Source: Dyella sedimenti (lineage in GTDB: Bacteria > Pseudomonadota > Gammaproteobacteria > Xanthomonadales > Rhodanobacteraceae). Taken from it: 64,000 bases of DNA. The notes below the pieces were generated by a model that saw nothing but the letters and a program-made list of their open reading frames with translations, made no database searches and was not told the DNA's origin. The position numbers and the translations under genes were made by a program. Below are positions 8,168 through 16,436 of this stretch, piece by piece (positions within the stretch are counted from its first letter, which is position 1; each line of letters begins with the position of its first letter). The stretch lies in the NCBI RefSeq assembly GCF_022760995.1, contig NZ_JAKWJO010000002.1, forward strand, positions 186,001 through 250,000, in the 5' to 3' direction.

Positions 8168-9031
8168 TCACGGCGCATCCGGCGAACCGGCGAGCCACTG
8201 GTGCGCGTCGGCGCGTGGAGCATCCTCGCGCGCGCCCAGCGCGGCGAAGTCGAACAGGTTGCGGTCCGCGAGTTGGGACGGCGATACGCTGCCCAGCGCG
8301 CGGAAGATGTTCTCGGCACGGCCGGGCTGGGTCTTCTCCCAGTCCTCCAGCATGCGCTTGACCGCCTGGCGCTGCAGGTTTTCCTGCGAGCCGCACAGGT
8401 TGCACGGGATGATCGGGAACCGGCGCGCCTCGGCGTACTCGGCGATGTCGCTTTCCCTGCAGTAGGCCAGCGGGCGGATCACCACGTGGCGACCGTCGTC
8501 CGAACGCAGCTTGGGCGGCATCGCCTTCAGCTGCGCCTGGTAGAACAGGTTGAGGAAGAAGGTGCCCAGGATATCGTCGCGATGGTGCCCAAGCGCGATC
8601 TTGCTGACGCCATTGGCCGCCGCCCACTGGTACAGCGCGCCGCGCCGCAGGCGCGAGCACAGGCTGCACATGGTCTTGCCCTGGGGGATCACCCGCGTCA
8701 CCGTGCTGTAGGTGTCCTGCTCGATGATGTGGAAGGGCACGCCGCGCGCAGCGAGGTACTCCGGCAGCACGTGCGCGGGGAAACCCGGCTGCTTCTGGTC
8801 CAGGTTCACCGCGACCAGCTCGAAGCGCACCGGCGCCTTGGCCTGGAGCGAGAGCAGCACGTCCAGCAGGGTGTACGAGTCCTTGCCGCCCGACAGGCAC
8901 ACCATCACGGTGTCGCCATCCTCGATCATGTTGAAGTCGGCGATGGCCTGGCCCACCTGGTGACGCAGGCGCTTGGCCAGCTTGGCGGCCTCGTACTGGT
9001 GCTTGCGGGTGGTCTCGGGCTGGGCGGACAT
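8168..9031 (-). CDS. ttcA: tRNA-cytidine(32) 2-sulfurtransferase TtcA
   Basis: The 287-aa protein has the PP-loop SGGKDS (47-52) that adenylates the target base, plus two CxxC pairs (CSLC at 122-125, CNLC at 210-213) that hold the 4Fe-4S cluster used by TtcA for 2-thiolation of C32 in tRNA. Length and motif spacing match the family. The ATG at 9031 gives the standard start; the longer frame would run over an intergenic stretch. It lies 29 bp upstream of the aminotransferase on the same strand and may be co-transcribed with it. Confidence 0.92.
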   Translation of the reverse strand: MSAQPETTRKHQYEAAKLAKRLRHQVGQAIADFNMIEDGDTVMVCLSGGKDSYTLLDVLLSLQAKAPVRFELVAVNLDQKQPGFPAHVLPEYLAARGVPFHIIEQDTYSTVTRVIPQGKTMCSLCSRLRRGALYQWAAANGVSKIALGHHRDDILGTFFLNLFYQAQLKAMPPKLRSDDGRHVVIRPLAYCRESDIAEYAEARRFPIIPCNLCGSQENLQRQAVKRMLEDWEKTQPGRAENIFRALGSVSPSQLADRNLFDFAALGAREDAPRADAHQWLAGSPDAP

Positions 9032-9141
9032 GACGGGGATCGGGCGGGACGGCCCCCCATTGTAGCGATCTGGCCGCCAGGGGTACGCCCCATGGCCGTC
9101 GGCGTTACACTTGCAGGCCTGTTTCCCCACCGCACGCCGCC

Positions 9142-9348
9142 ATGCAGGTCCAGGACCAAGCCGCGATCGCCCATATGCTGGCCGAACTGCGCGTCGAGCA
9201 CCGCGACCTCGACGTGGCCATCGAGCACCTGGCCTCCTCGTTCAGCCGCGACGAGCTGCAGCTCACCCGGCTGAAGAAGCGCAAGCTGCAGCTGAAGGAC
9301 CATATCGCGCGGCTGGAAAGCAAGCTGATTCCCGATCTGGATGCCTGA
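9142..9348 (+). CDS. YdcH-like small coiled-coil protein (DUF465)
   Basis: The 68-aa protein has the pattern LxxEHRxLDxxIxxL...L..LKKRKLxLKDxIxRL, characteristic of the YdcH/DUF465 family: two amphipathic helices forming an antiparallel hairpin. Its molecular role is not known. It is divergent from ttcA and followed by a GNAT gene. Confidence 0.8.
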   Translation: MQVQDQAAIAHMLAELRVEHRDLDVAIEHLASSFSRDELQLTRLKKRKLQLKDHIARLESKLIPDLDA

Positions 9349-9473
9349 ACGTCCAAGTGTGCGCGACATCGCCCCGCGCCGGGAGACCACGATGCCGCCT
9401 CGCCGTTGGCATGACGAGTCCCGTCGTTTGTCGCCCCTCCCACGCCATGCCAACGATCACCACCGGAGTCGCC

Positions 9474-10070
9474 ATGCCCTCGCTTTCCCCGATCCGCCTG
9501 GAAGACGGCCACGTCGCCCTGGAACCCCTGGCCCCGGACCACGCGCCGGCACTGGAAGCGGCCGCGGCCGACGGCGAACTGTGGAAGCTGTGGTTCACCA
9601 GCGCCCCGGCGCCCGGCGAGGCGGCGGACTATGTCGCCAAGGCGCTGGCCGGCCAGGCGGCCGGCACCATGCTGCCGTTCGCGGTGCGGGAGAAGGGCAG
9701 CGGCGACATCGTCGGCACCACCCGCTTCTATGACTTCGTACCAGAGCTGCCGCGCATCGCGATCGGCTACACCTGGTATGCCAGGCGCTGGCAGAAGAGT
9801 CATCTCAACACCGCCTGCAAGCGCCTGCTGTTCCGGCACGCGTTCGAGGCGCTGGGCTGCGTGGCGGTGGAGTTCCATACCGATCGCCGCAACCTCGATT
9901 CGCAGCGCGCGATCGAACGCCTGGGCGCGCACCGCGACGGCGTGCTGCGCGCCCACAAGCGCCGCCCTGACGGCACGCTGCGCGATACGGTGTGCTACAG
10001 CGTGATCGCCAGCGAATGGCCGGACGTGTCGCGCTGGCTGGCGATGCGACTGGATCGGCTGGCGGGTTAA
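9474..10070 (+). CDS. GNAT-family N-acetyltransferase (RimJ/RimL-like)
   Basis: The 198-aa protein starts with IRLEDGHVALEPLAPDHAPALEAAA, the first strand and helix of RimJ/RimL-type GNAT enzymes. It continues with IVGTTRFYDF and IAIGYTWYARRWQKSHLNTACKRLLFRHAFE (acetyl-CoA-binding motif A region). The late DRRNLDSQRAIERLGAHRDGVLRAH is the typical RimL C-terminus. ATG at 9474 is preferred because GGAG lies 6 nt upstream; an ATG at 9447 is a weaker alternative. The substrate (protein N-terminus or small molecule) is unknown. Confidence 0.82.
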   Translation: MPSLSPIRLEDGHVALEPLAPDHAPALEAAAADGELWKLWFTSAPAPGEAADYVAKALAGQAAGTMLPFAVREKGSGDIVGTTRFYDFVPELPRIAIGYTWYARRWQKSHLNTACKRLLFRHAFEALGCVAVEFHTDRRNLDSQRAIERLGAHRDGVLRAHKRRPDGTLRDTVCYSVIASEWPDVSRWLAMRLDRLAG

Positions 10071-10082
10071 CCGTATCCCTCT

Positions 10083-10165
10083 CTGTAGGAGCGCACCCAG
10101 TGCGCGATCATGTGCTTCGGACTCACCTCATCGCCGAAAATCGCGCACTGGGTGCGCTCCTACAG
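10083..10165. repeat. REP-like inverted repeat, copy 2 (perfect 25-bp arms)
   Basis: The left arm at 10083-10107 starts CTGTAGGAGCGCACCCAG. The right arm at 10141-10165 is its exact complement. A 33-nt loop separates them. This is the best-preserved copy of the family and lies between convergent genes, where it could also end transcripts from both sides. Confidence 0.9.
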
Positions 10166-10181
10166 GGAGGACGGCCCGTGC

Positions 10182-11576
10182 TCAGAGCAATCGCCCGATC
10201 AGGCGGTCGAGCCGCACGCGGCGCAGGCGATGCAATAGTCGGCGCACTTCGGGCGGATAGCTGCGCGTGCCGGGCAGCTGCCGATAGTGGTCCAGCCGTG
10301 TGGCGTGGCGGCGCAGCGATTGCCACTCCGCCTCATGCTGCGCGGCGAGCCGGCGCGAAGGGCCGCGCAATAGCAACCCGTTCTCCAGGTCCAGCGCCCA
10401 GGCACGCGGATTGAGGTTGTTGCCGGTGAGCACGGCGATGTCCTCATCCACGAACAATCCCTTGAGGTGATAGCTGTTGTCGCCGTCGCGCCACAGCCAC
10501 AGGTTCAGCTGTCCGCGGTCGATGGCGCCCTGGTGCAGGCGCGCGAAGCGGCGCAGGTTGGCCTCGTACAGGTAGGGCAGCAGGCCGATGCGGTTGAACG
10601 GCTGGTCCGGCGGAATATAGAAGTCGTTGGCCACCTTGTCGCCGACCATGATCTCCAGCTGGCAGCCACGTCGCAGCAACTGGCCGATGACGCCACGCAC
10701 CGGCCGGGGCAGGTTGAAGTACGGCGTCAGCAGGACCACCCGCCGCCGCGCGCCGCGCAGCAGGGCCAGCAAGGCATCGTTGAGCGCGTTGTCGCCGCGG
10801 CCGAAGCCCAGCAGCGGGATCACCGCCACCTCGCCCTCGCCGGGCGTTTCGCTGGCGCCCCCGTAGCGGGCCTGCTGCAACGACTGGCGCAACCGGCGGA
10901 TCGGTTCCTGCAGTTCGCGCGGCCGGGGCAGCGGCCAGCGGTCGAAGCGCGGCACCGCGTCGCTGTCGCGAAAATACCGTTCCACGAAACCGGCCATGCT
11001 GTCGGCCAGGGCGGCATGCCGGACCAGATGATAGCGGTCCAGGCGATAGCGGCCATGCCTGGCAAGGTAGACGTCGTTGAGGCTGGCGCCGCTGTACAGC
11101 ACGGCATCGTCGATGACGAAGCCCTTCACATGCAGCACGCCGAACAGCTCGCGCGTCTGCACCGGCACGCCGCGCACCACCACGCCCTCGCCCATGCGTC
11201 GGGCATAGTCGCGGTACATCGCCGCATTGCCTTCGCTGGCGCCCTTGCCGATCAGGCCGCGCCGCGCGCGGTGCCAGTCCACGTAGACCTCCACGCGCAA
11301 CCCGGGATGCGCGGCATGGGCCGCATACAGCGCATCCATCACCTCGCGGCCGGCATCGTCGTCCTGCAGGTACAGCGCCACCAGCACGATGCGACGGCGC
11401 GCGCCCGCAATCAGCGAGAACAGCGTTTCACGGAAAGCCTGCGGACCGTCGAGCGTGGCGATGGCCGCGGCGGGCACGGCGAAACCTGGATGGCCGGTCA
11501 GGTCCGGTTCCCGGCGGCGGCGCAACGGCAGCCATCGGCTGGCCAGGGCGCGCGGCGAGGGCAAGGGTCGATTCAT
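10182..11576 (-). CDS. pssA: CDP-diacylglycerol-serine O-phosphatidyltransferase, PLD type
   Basis: The 464-aa protein has two phospholipase-D-type half sites, HVKGFVIDD (His149, Lys151) and HLKGLFVDED (His370, Lys372). This fits the gammaproteobacterial PssA, which makes phosphatidylserine, the precursor of phosphatidylethanolamine, at the inner membrane face. Length is close to E. coli PssA (451 aa). The N-terminus is basic (SRWLPLRRRREPD) and could aid peripheral membrane binding. It is flanked on both sides by REP-like repeats. Confidence 0.88.
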   Translation of the reverse strand: MNRPLPSPRALASRWLPLRRRREPDLTGHPGFAVPAAAIATLDGPQAFRETLFSLIAGARRRIVLVALYLQDDDAGREVMDALYAAHAAHPGLRVEVYVDWHRARRGLIGKGASEGNAAMYRDYARRMGEGVVVRGVPVQTRELFGVLHVKGFVIDDAVLYSGASLNDVYLARHGRYRLDRYHLVRHAALADSMAGFVERYFRDSDAVPRFDRWPLPRPRELQEPIRRLRQSLQQARYGGASETPGEGEVAVIPLLGFGRGDNALNDALLALLRGARRRVVLLTPYFNLPRPVRGVIGQLLRRGCQLEIMVGDKVANDFYIPPDQPFNRIGLLPYLYEANLRRFARLHQGAIDRGQLNLWLWRDGDNSYHLKGLFVDEDIAVLTGNNLNPRAWALDLENGLLLRGPSRRLAAQHEAEWQSLRRHATRLDHYRQLPGTRSYPPEVRRLLHRLRRVRLDRLIGRLL

Positions 11577-11610
11577 GGGCGTCCATGGTAATCAAGCGCG
11601 CCGCGCTTTG

Positions 11611-11680
11611 TTGCACGAGCGCGCCCGGTGCGCGACCGATGGCATCGGGTGCCGGTCGCGCACTGGGTGCGCTCCTACAC
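11611..11680. repeat. REP-like inverted repeat, copy 3 (left arm degenerate)
   Basis: The right arm reads GGTCGCGCACTGGGTGCGCT followed by CCTACA. The left arm (GAGCGCGCCCGGTGCGCGACC in part) has several changes. It sits between the HlyD gene's 3' end and pssA. Confidence 0.75.
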
Positions 11681-11683
11681 AGG

Positions 11684-12709
11684 TCACCTGGGCGGGGCGC
11701 TGTCGAGCACGCGGCGCGGCTGCACGTCGATGCTCGCGGTCATGCCCGCGGCCAGCACCACGTCCTTGGGCACGCTGGCCTCGTCGATGGCGATGCGCAC
11801 CGGCACACGCTGGGCCAGGCGCACCCAGTTGAAGGTGGGATTGACGTCGGCCAACAGGTCGCGCCCGGTAGGGTTGTCGCGATCGGTGATGCCGCGCGCC
11901 AAGCCGATGATGCGTCCCTTGAGGTGCACGCCGCCGCTCATCAGGCGGATGTCCACCGGATCGCCCACGCGCACGTGCGGCAGCTTGGTTTCCTCGAAGT
12001 AGCCGTAGATGTAGTAGCTGTGGCGGTCGATCAGGGCCAGCCGCGGGCTGCCGGTGGCGGCGTAGTCGCCCACGCGCACGTCGAGGTTGGTCACATAGCC
12101 ATCCACCGGCGCGCGCACTTCGGTGCGCTGCAGGTCGAGCCTGGCGCGATCGACCGCCACCTGCGCCTGCACCACCGCGGCCTCGGCCTGCTCGCGCGCG
12201 GCGTTGGCCTGGTGGCCGCTGGCCTGGGCCTGCTCCCAGATTGCCCGCGCGGTCTCGGCGGCGGACCTGGCGTCGGTGCGCTCCTCCTTCGGCACCACGT
12301 CGGCCAGCGCCTGGCGGCGCTTGGCCTGCTCCTGGCGCATGTCGTACTCGGCCTTGCGCGCGGCGGCGCTGGCCAGCACGGCGTCGATGTTGGCGCCGGC
12401 GGCCCTGGCGCTGGCCTTGGCGGCATTGAGGTTGGCCTCGGCCTGCGCCAGGGCGATGCGGTAGCGCTCCGGGTCGATCTCGAACAGCACGTCGCCCTTC
12501 TTCACTTCCTGGTTGTCCAGCACTGCCACGCGCGTCACCAGGCCCGACACGTCGGGCGCGATGCGCACCACCTCGGCGCGCACGCGGCCGTCGCGGGTCC
12601 ATGGCGAGTACATGTAGTGGTCCCACAGCGCCCGGCACAGCAGGAGCGCCACGATGACGACGACGGCGGTGATGCCGAAACGGAGCAGGGCTTGGGGTTG
12701 GATCTTCAT
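11684..12709 (-). CDS. HlyD-family periplasmic adaptor of an efflux pump (AaeA/EmrA-like)
   Basis: The 341-aa membrane-fusion protein has one N-terminal membrane helix (about residues 10-26, FGITAVVVIVALLLCRALW). A lipoyl half-motif follows (RIAPDVSGLVTRVAVLDNQEVKKGDVLFEID), then a long Ala/Glu/Gln-rich coiled-coil hairpin (about 80-200), the second lipoyl half (VRAPVDGYVTNLDVRVGDYAATG) and the beta-barrel. It would link the inner-membrane FUSC transporter encoded upstream to an outer-membrane channel; no such channel gene is present here. ATG at 12709 is chosen over a TTG two codons earlier. It is the last gene of the marR operon. Confidence 0.88.
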   Translation of the reverse strand: MKIQPQALLRFGITAVVVIVALLLCRALWDHYMYSPWTRDGRVRAEVVRIAPDVSGLVTRVAVLDNQEVKKGDVLFEIDPERYRIALAQAEANLNAAKASARAAGANIDAVLASAAARKAEYDMRQEQAKRRQALADVVPKEERTDARSAAETARAIWEQAQASGHQANAAREQAEAAVVQAQVAVDRARLDLQRTEVRAPVDGYVTNLDVRVGDYAATGSPRLALIDRHSYYIYGYFEETKLPHVRVGDPVDIRLMSGGVHLKGRIIGLARGITDRDNPTGRDLLADVNPTFNWVRLAQRVPVRIAIDEASVPKDVVLAAGMTASIDVQPRRVLDSAPPR

Positions 12710-12719
12710 GGGCAAGGGC

Positions 12720-12920
12720 TCACGGGTACAGCAGGAGGCCGGCCGCGCCGAACAGCACGAAGAACACGGCGACGCGGAACAGGGACGGATGCCAGACGTA
12801 GCGGTACAGCCCGTAGCGGCCGACGATGGTGTCGATCAGCAGCAGCACCACCAGGCAGCCGAGGTAGACCAGCAGGATGCCGGGCACCAGCGCGTCGGCA
12901 AGGGCAATTTCACGGGGCAT
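12720..12920 (-). CDS. DUF1656 small inner-membrane protein
   Basis: The 66-aa protein has two hydrophobic helices (about 12-32 and 48-64) around the basic segment GRYGLYRYVWHPSLFR, the DUF1656 (AaeX-like) pattern. It consistently sits between FUSC and HlyD genes in aromatic-acid efflux operons. Its start overlaps the FUSC 3' end by 11 bp, and its stop is 10 bp before the HlyD start, so translation is coupled. Its precise function is undescribed. Confidence 0.85.
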   Translation of the reverse strand: MPREIALADALVPGILLVYLGCLVVLLLIDTIVGRYGLYRYVWHPSLFRVAVFFVLFGAAGLLLYP

Positions 12921-15048
12921 GGGCGGACTCCGGGACCTTGGCGATATAGGGAGCGAGCGCGGACTCGTCGTCGCGCAGCGCGGTACGCAGCTGCAACAAG
13001 TGGGCCAGCGCCGGCCGGCAGCTGGCGCGGGCCTGGGGCATGGTCTGGGTGGTGAGCGTGATGGCCTGGTCGACCGCATGGTCGGCCACCTGCCAGCGGT
13101 CCCGGTCCGGCGAATCGTACAGGTACCCCAGCGTTTCCACCGCCAGTTGCATGGCCTCGCGCACCGGCGGCGGCAGCTCGGCATGCTGCATGTCGTGGCG
13201 CAGCTCGATCACCGCGCGACCGCTGTCGTGCACGGCCAGCGCCCAGGCCAGCAGGCTGCGCTGTTCCTGGCTGTCGGGCGGGGTGAACTGCACGATCTGG
13301 TGGAACAGATCGCGGTTGACGCTCTCGAAGCTGTACACCAGCCCCTGCAGCGGCGCGGTGGCCGCCATCGTCACCTGGCGGCGCAGCTGCACCAGCTGGC
13401 GCCGGCGCAGCCAGGCGGTGCCGATCACGGTGGGAATGACCATGAAGGCCGCCCCGCTCATCATCAAGCCGAACAGCGAGGCGATCGCGTCGTTGAAGAA
13501 GTGCTCGGGGCTGTACACCATCGGGTTCTTCAGTGCCAGGATGTACACGAAGCCCAGCGTGTAGCCCGCGCCGATGCCCGGCAGGGTGGCGTTGCGGGTG
13601 GTCAGGTACGGCCCGAGCGCCAGCAGCGGCGCGGTGACCAGGATCAGCATCAGGAAACCGTCGCTGCCCGGCATCAGCCAGAACACCACGGCATAGCAGG
13701 CGAGCATGCCCACCGCATAGCCGATCCAGGTGTTGGCGGTCGCCGCCAGCGGCGAGGGCGAGGTGGCCAGCAGGCCGCTGAAGATGGTGGCCAGCAGCAT
13801 CGCGTTGGGGCCGAACGGCCAGCCCGTCTTGATCCAGAACACGCTCAACGTGACCATGGTCAGGAAGGTGCGCAGCACCGACACCAGCGGCGCGGCATAG
13901 TCGTTGGCGCGCTTGAAGCTCACCCGCTCGACGCTGCCGGCGAAGCCGCCCTGCGTCTCGCGCAGCGTCGCCTCCAGCGCGGTGAAGTCGCGCAGCTCGC
14001 TCACGAAGCGGTACAGCAGCGCGGCACCACTGTCGAATTCCAGCAGCAGCTCCGGGTCCTGCCGCAGTTCCTCGCGCAGCTCGGCCGCCAGCGACGGTAG
14101 CGTGGGCTCGCACGCCGCCAGCCGCTCGGCCAGCAGGCGCGGCTTGGACTGGTCCGCGGGCGAAGGCGCCAGCGCGCGGCCGACCGGCGCGTACAGCTTG
14201 ATCAGCGCGCCCGCCGTGCGCGGATGGTTGCCGCGCTGCAGCCGGTTTATCAGGTGGTGCAGCGACTGGAAGCTGGTGGCCGCGGCCATGTAGCGCACGT
14301 TGAGCAGCTGCATGCGGCTGCTGCGCGCGCGCGCCTCCGGATCCTCGAAGATCACCGAGGAACGCAGGTCCTCGATCTGCACCGCCGCGCGCACGAAATG
14401 CAGGTGCGCCTGCTCCATCTGCGCGCGCGGGATCACGCCGCCCAGGCTGCTGCGCGCGAAGTCGATGAAATGCGCATAGTGCTCGCGCGCGCTGCGGCGC
14501 AGGACCTGGCGCAGGCGCTCGGGCAGCACCACGTCGCTGACCAGGCCGGCCACCACGATGCCCAGCAGCACCTCGCTCACGCGCATCATGGCCGAATCGA
14601 ACACGGTATAGGGATCGTTGATGGCCGGCAGCGCCACGATCGCCGCGGTGTAGCCGGCCAGCACGAAGCCGTAGGACATGAAGTTGCGGTACAGCACGGC
14701 GCCGCCCGCGCACAGGCCCACCCACAGCGACAGGCTGAGCAGGAACAGCTCGCGCTGCTGCGGGAAGGCGGCCATCAGCAGCACGCCGCACAGGCTGCCC
14801 GCACAGGTGCCGATGGCGCGATAGAAGCTCTTGGCCAGCACCATGCCGCTGTGCGGATGCATCACGATGGAAACCGTAATCATGGTGGTGGAGGGCTGTT
14901 CGAGCTGGAACAGCATCGACAGCCACGCGGCGATGTAGAACGCCAGCATGCACTTGAGCACGAAGATCCACGCCTGGCGCTCCGTGACCAGGAACTCGCC
15001 CAGCCAGGACGGGCGGCGGGCGAACAGGCGGGAGGGCACGGCGGACAT
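12910..15048 (-). CDS. FUSC-family (AaeB-like) inner-membrane efflux transporter
   Basis: The 712-aa protein has two blocks of hydrophobic helices (about residues 25-190 and 370-520) separated and followed by soluble helical regions. This is the duplicated FUSC/AaeB architecture. Related pumps expel aromatic carboxylic acids such as p-hydroxybenzoate. That would be interesting beside a hydroxybenzoate-producing pigment pathway elsewhere in this window, but the link is inference. It is the second gene of the operon, 3 bp after the MarR stop. Confidence 0.87.
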   Translation of the reverse strand: MSAVPSRLFARRPSWLGEFLVTERQAWIFVLKCMLAFYIAAWLSMLFQLEQPSTTMITVSIVMHPHSGMVLAKSFYRAIGTCAGSLCGVLLMAAFPQQRELFLLSLSLWVGLCAGGAVLYRNFMSYGFVLAGYTAAIVALPAINDPYTVFDSAMMRVSEVLLGIVVAGLVSDVVLPERLRQVLRRSAREHYAHFIDFARSSLGGVIPRAQMEQAHLHFVRAAVQIEDLRSSVIFEDPEARARSSRMQLLNVRYMAAATSFQSLHHLINRLQRGNHPRTAGALIKLYAPVGRALAPSPADQSKPRLLAERLAACEPTLPSLAAELREELRQDPELLLEFDSGAALLYRFVSELRDFTALEATLRETQGGFAGSVERVSFKRANDYAAPLVSVLRTFLTMVTLSVFWIKTGWPFGPNAMLLATIFSGLLATSPSPLAATANTWIGYAVGMLACYAVVFWLMPGSDGFLMLILVTAPLLALGPYLTTRNATLPGIGAGYTLGFVYILALKNPMVYSPEHFFNDAIASLFGLMMSGAAFMVIPTVIGTAWLRRRQLVQLRRQVTMAATAPLQGLVYSFESVNRDLFHQIVQFTPPDSQEQRSLLAWALAVHDSGRAVIELRHDMQHAELPPPVREAMQLAVETLGYLYDSPDRDRWQVADHAVDQAITLTTQTMPQARASCRPALAHLLQLRTALRDDESALAPYIAKVPESAHAP

Positions 15049-15051
15049 GGC

Positions 15052-15546
15052 CTAGGCCTGCTCCAGCTGGACCAGGAATTTTTTCAGCAGCCGCTCCAGC
15101 TGCGCCATCTCGCGCGGCGACAGGCCGTTCGCCTGCCGCTCCAGCAGGCCGCAGATGTCCGGCAGGAAGCTCTCGACCGTGGCGATGCCCTGCGGGGTCA
15201 GCGTGAGCGTCACCTTGCGGCGGTCCTCGTCGCTGGCGTTGCGTGCGATCAGGCCCTTCTCGCACAGCTCGTTGGTGAGCCGGGTGATGTTGGCCGACTT
15301 CTCCCCGGCGGCGTCGGCCAGCTCGGTCGGATGCAGCGCCTGGCCCTCGGTGCCGTACAGCATCATCAGCAGGTTGTATTCGGGATGATTGATGCCGTAG
15401 GGCCGCAGCACGGCGTTGGCATCGTCATGCACGCGCTTGTAGATGTGCTTGATCAGCCGCACCAGCACGGCCGGCTCCCGCGGAAACGCGGGATGCCGCT
15501 GGCAGGTGATCGCCAGCCGCTGTTCGGTGGGTAGGAAGCTGCTCAC
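15052..15546 (-). CDS. MarR-family transcriptional regulator
   Basis: The 164-aa winged-helix regulator has LHPTELADAAGEKSANITRLTNELCEKGLIAR (recognition helix) and DEDRRKVTLTLTPQG (wing), both diagnostic of MarR. It starts with GTG at 15546. It leads the operon MarR-FUSC-DUF1656-HlyD, the arrangement of EmrR-type self-regulated efflux systems. The AT-rich palindromes just upstream are the likely operator. Its inducer is probably a phenolic compound, inferred from the transporter family. Confidence 0.9.
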   Translation of the reverse strand: MSSFLPTEQRLAITCQRHPAFPREPAVLVRLIKHIYKRVHDDANAVLRPYGINHPEYNLLMMLYGTEGQALHPTELADAAGEKSANITRLTNELCEKGLIARNASDEDRRKVTLTLTPQGIATVESFLPDICGLLERQANGLSPREMAQLERLLKKFLVQLEQA

Positions 15547-15557
15547 GGCGCGCGATC

Positions 15558-15592
15558 CATATAGTACATATATGTAATATATACATCTGAAT
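15558..15592 (-). promoter_or_regulatory. MarR operator/promoter palindromes
   Basis: TACATATATGTA (15565-15576) is a perfect 12-bp palindrome. It overlaps a second dyad, ATGTA-N5-TACAT (15572-15586). The AT-rich block stands out sharply from its GC-rich surroundings, about 20 bp before the GTG start, where a MarR dimer pair would block RNA polymerase. Confidence 0.65.
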
Positions 15593-15640
15593 TTTAGACC
15601 GGCCCGGCGAGACCCGCAAGAGCGTCGACCCGCGGACGTG

Positions 15641-15662
15641 AAAAAGGCGCCACGAGGCGCCT
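15641..15662 (-). terminator. intrinsic terminator, minus strand
   Basis: AGGCGCC (15645-15651), loop ACGA, GGCGCCT (15656-15662). On the minus strand the hairpin is followed by TTTTT (15641-15645). It would stop leftward transcripts from the lipoprotein gene before the MarR promoter. Confidence 0.65.
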
Positions 15663-15669
15663 GCCGATC

Positions 15670-15892
15670 CGCTGCGGGAGCGCCCCCTGTGCGCCGACAT
15701 GGCGTGGGAATGGAGGATGGGTAGCGGGGGCGCCAAGTCCACCGGGGCCAGCTTGCATGTCACGACAAAGATGCGGGCTTGCTCCCCCACGATCCGCCCC
15801 CGCTTCTTGGAGCCTGTTCACGATCTCCCCGTAGCCCGCGGGGAGATCGTGAACAGGCTCTCACCCATCGCGCACAGGGTGCGCTCCCACAG
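15670..15892. repeat. split REP-like repeat (copy 4) with a long insert
   Basis: A degenerate left arm (about 15670-15696, CTGCGGGAGCGCCCCCTGTG...) and a good right arm (15868-15892, TCGCGCACAGGGTGCGCTCC...) lie about 170 bp apart, instead of the 30-45 bp seen in other copies. The material between includes a separate 21-bp palindrome. Apart from these elements, the 15547-15914 gap holds no gene that I can support. Confidence 0.6.
15810..15860. repeat. perfect 21-bp inverted repeat, MITE-like hairpin
   Basis: GAGCCTGTTCACGATCTCCC plus C (15810-15830) pairs perfectly with 15840-15860 around the 9-nt loop GTAGCCCGC. The outer word AGAGCCTGTTCA also occurs right after the xanB2-like stop (47631-47642), and a shorter form (AGAGCCTGTCA) follows the glycosyltransferase stop (40174-40184). 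It may therefore be a dispersed element end. Confidence 0.8.
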
Positions 15893-15914
15893 GGTGGTAG
15901 TGGGGACAACGCCG

Positions 15915-16343
15915 TCAGTGATCCTTGACCGGATAGGTCTCGAACGCGCCCGGGGTGGTCTGCGGGTTGGGCGCGATGGACGGGCTGGCGGGGTTGCCCG
16001 GGCGGTTGGCCGGCGCCAGCGGGGCGTCGCCGCACTGGTAGGCGCCCCAGGGCTGCGAGCCGTCGGTGGGATCGGCCAGCGGCTTGATGGTGTCGGCGTG
16101 CATCTTGGCGGCCTCGTTGCGCGCCATCACTTCCAGCTCGTCGCGCACCTTGATGTCGTTGCGGTTGACCGGGCCGACGTGGTCCATCACCGAGACGGTG
16201 ACTTTGCCCAGGTCGCGGCAGGTCGCGGCCAGGTCCCCGCCCCAGGCCGTGCGGACGTGCTTGCCACCCTCGTCCAGCGTGATGCCGTAGGTACAGGCGC
16301 CGAGCAGCGCCAGGGGAACGAGCAACAGCAGGGTCTTGCGCAT
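15915..16343 (-). CDS. DUF4156-like lipoprotein
   Basis: The 142-aa protein has a type-II signal peptide, MRKTLLLLVPLALLGAC, whose lipobox LLGAC puts the lipidated Cys at residue 17. The mature part contains CRDLGKVTVSV...NDIKVRDELEVMARNEAAKMHADTI, which resembles the DUF4156 pattern of small envelope lipoproteins (conserved Cys, then an alternating helix). The C-terminal 45 residues are Pro/Asn-rich and probably disordered. Function is unknown. It stands alone between the M16 protease and an intrinsic terminator. Confidence 0.72.
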   Translation of the reverse strand: MRKTLLLLVPLALLGACTYGITLDEGGKHVRTAWGGDLAATCRDLGKVTVSVMDHVGPVNRNDIKVRDELEVMARNEAAKMHADTIKPLADPTDGSQPWGAYQCGDAPLAPANRPGNPASPSIAPNPQTTPGAFETYPVKDH

Positions 16344-16436
16344 GACGGAACTCCGCGACGTGGACATGAAGAGGCCGGGCGGTCGCCCGCCCGGCCTCCA
16401 TCCTAACCCGGGGACGTGAACGGTCCCCACAGAAAC

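Noticed and set aside
6936..8900. Fusion of aminotransferase with an N-terminal extension of over 250 residues
   Set aside because: The extension is an out-of-frame reading of ttcA; GTG 8138 gives the normal family start.
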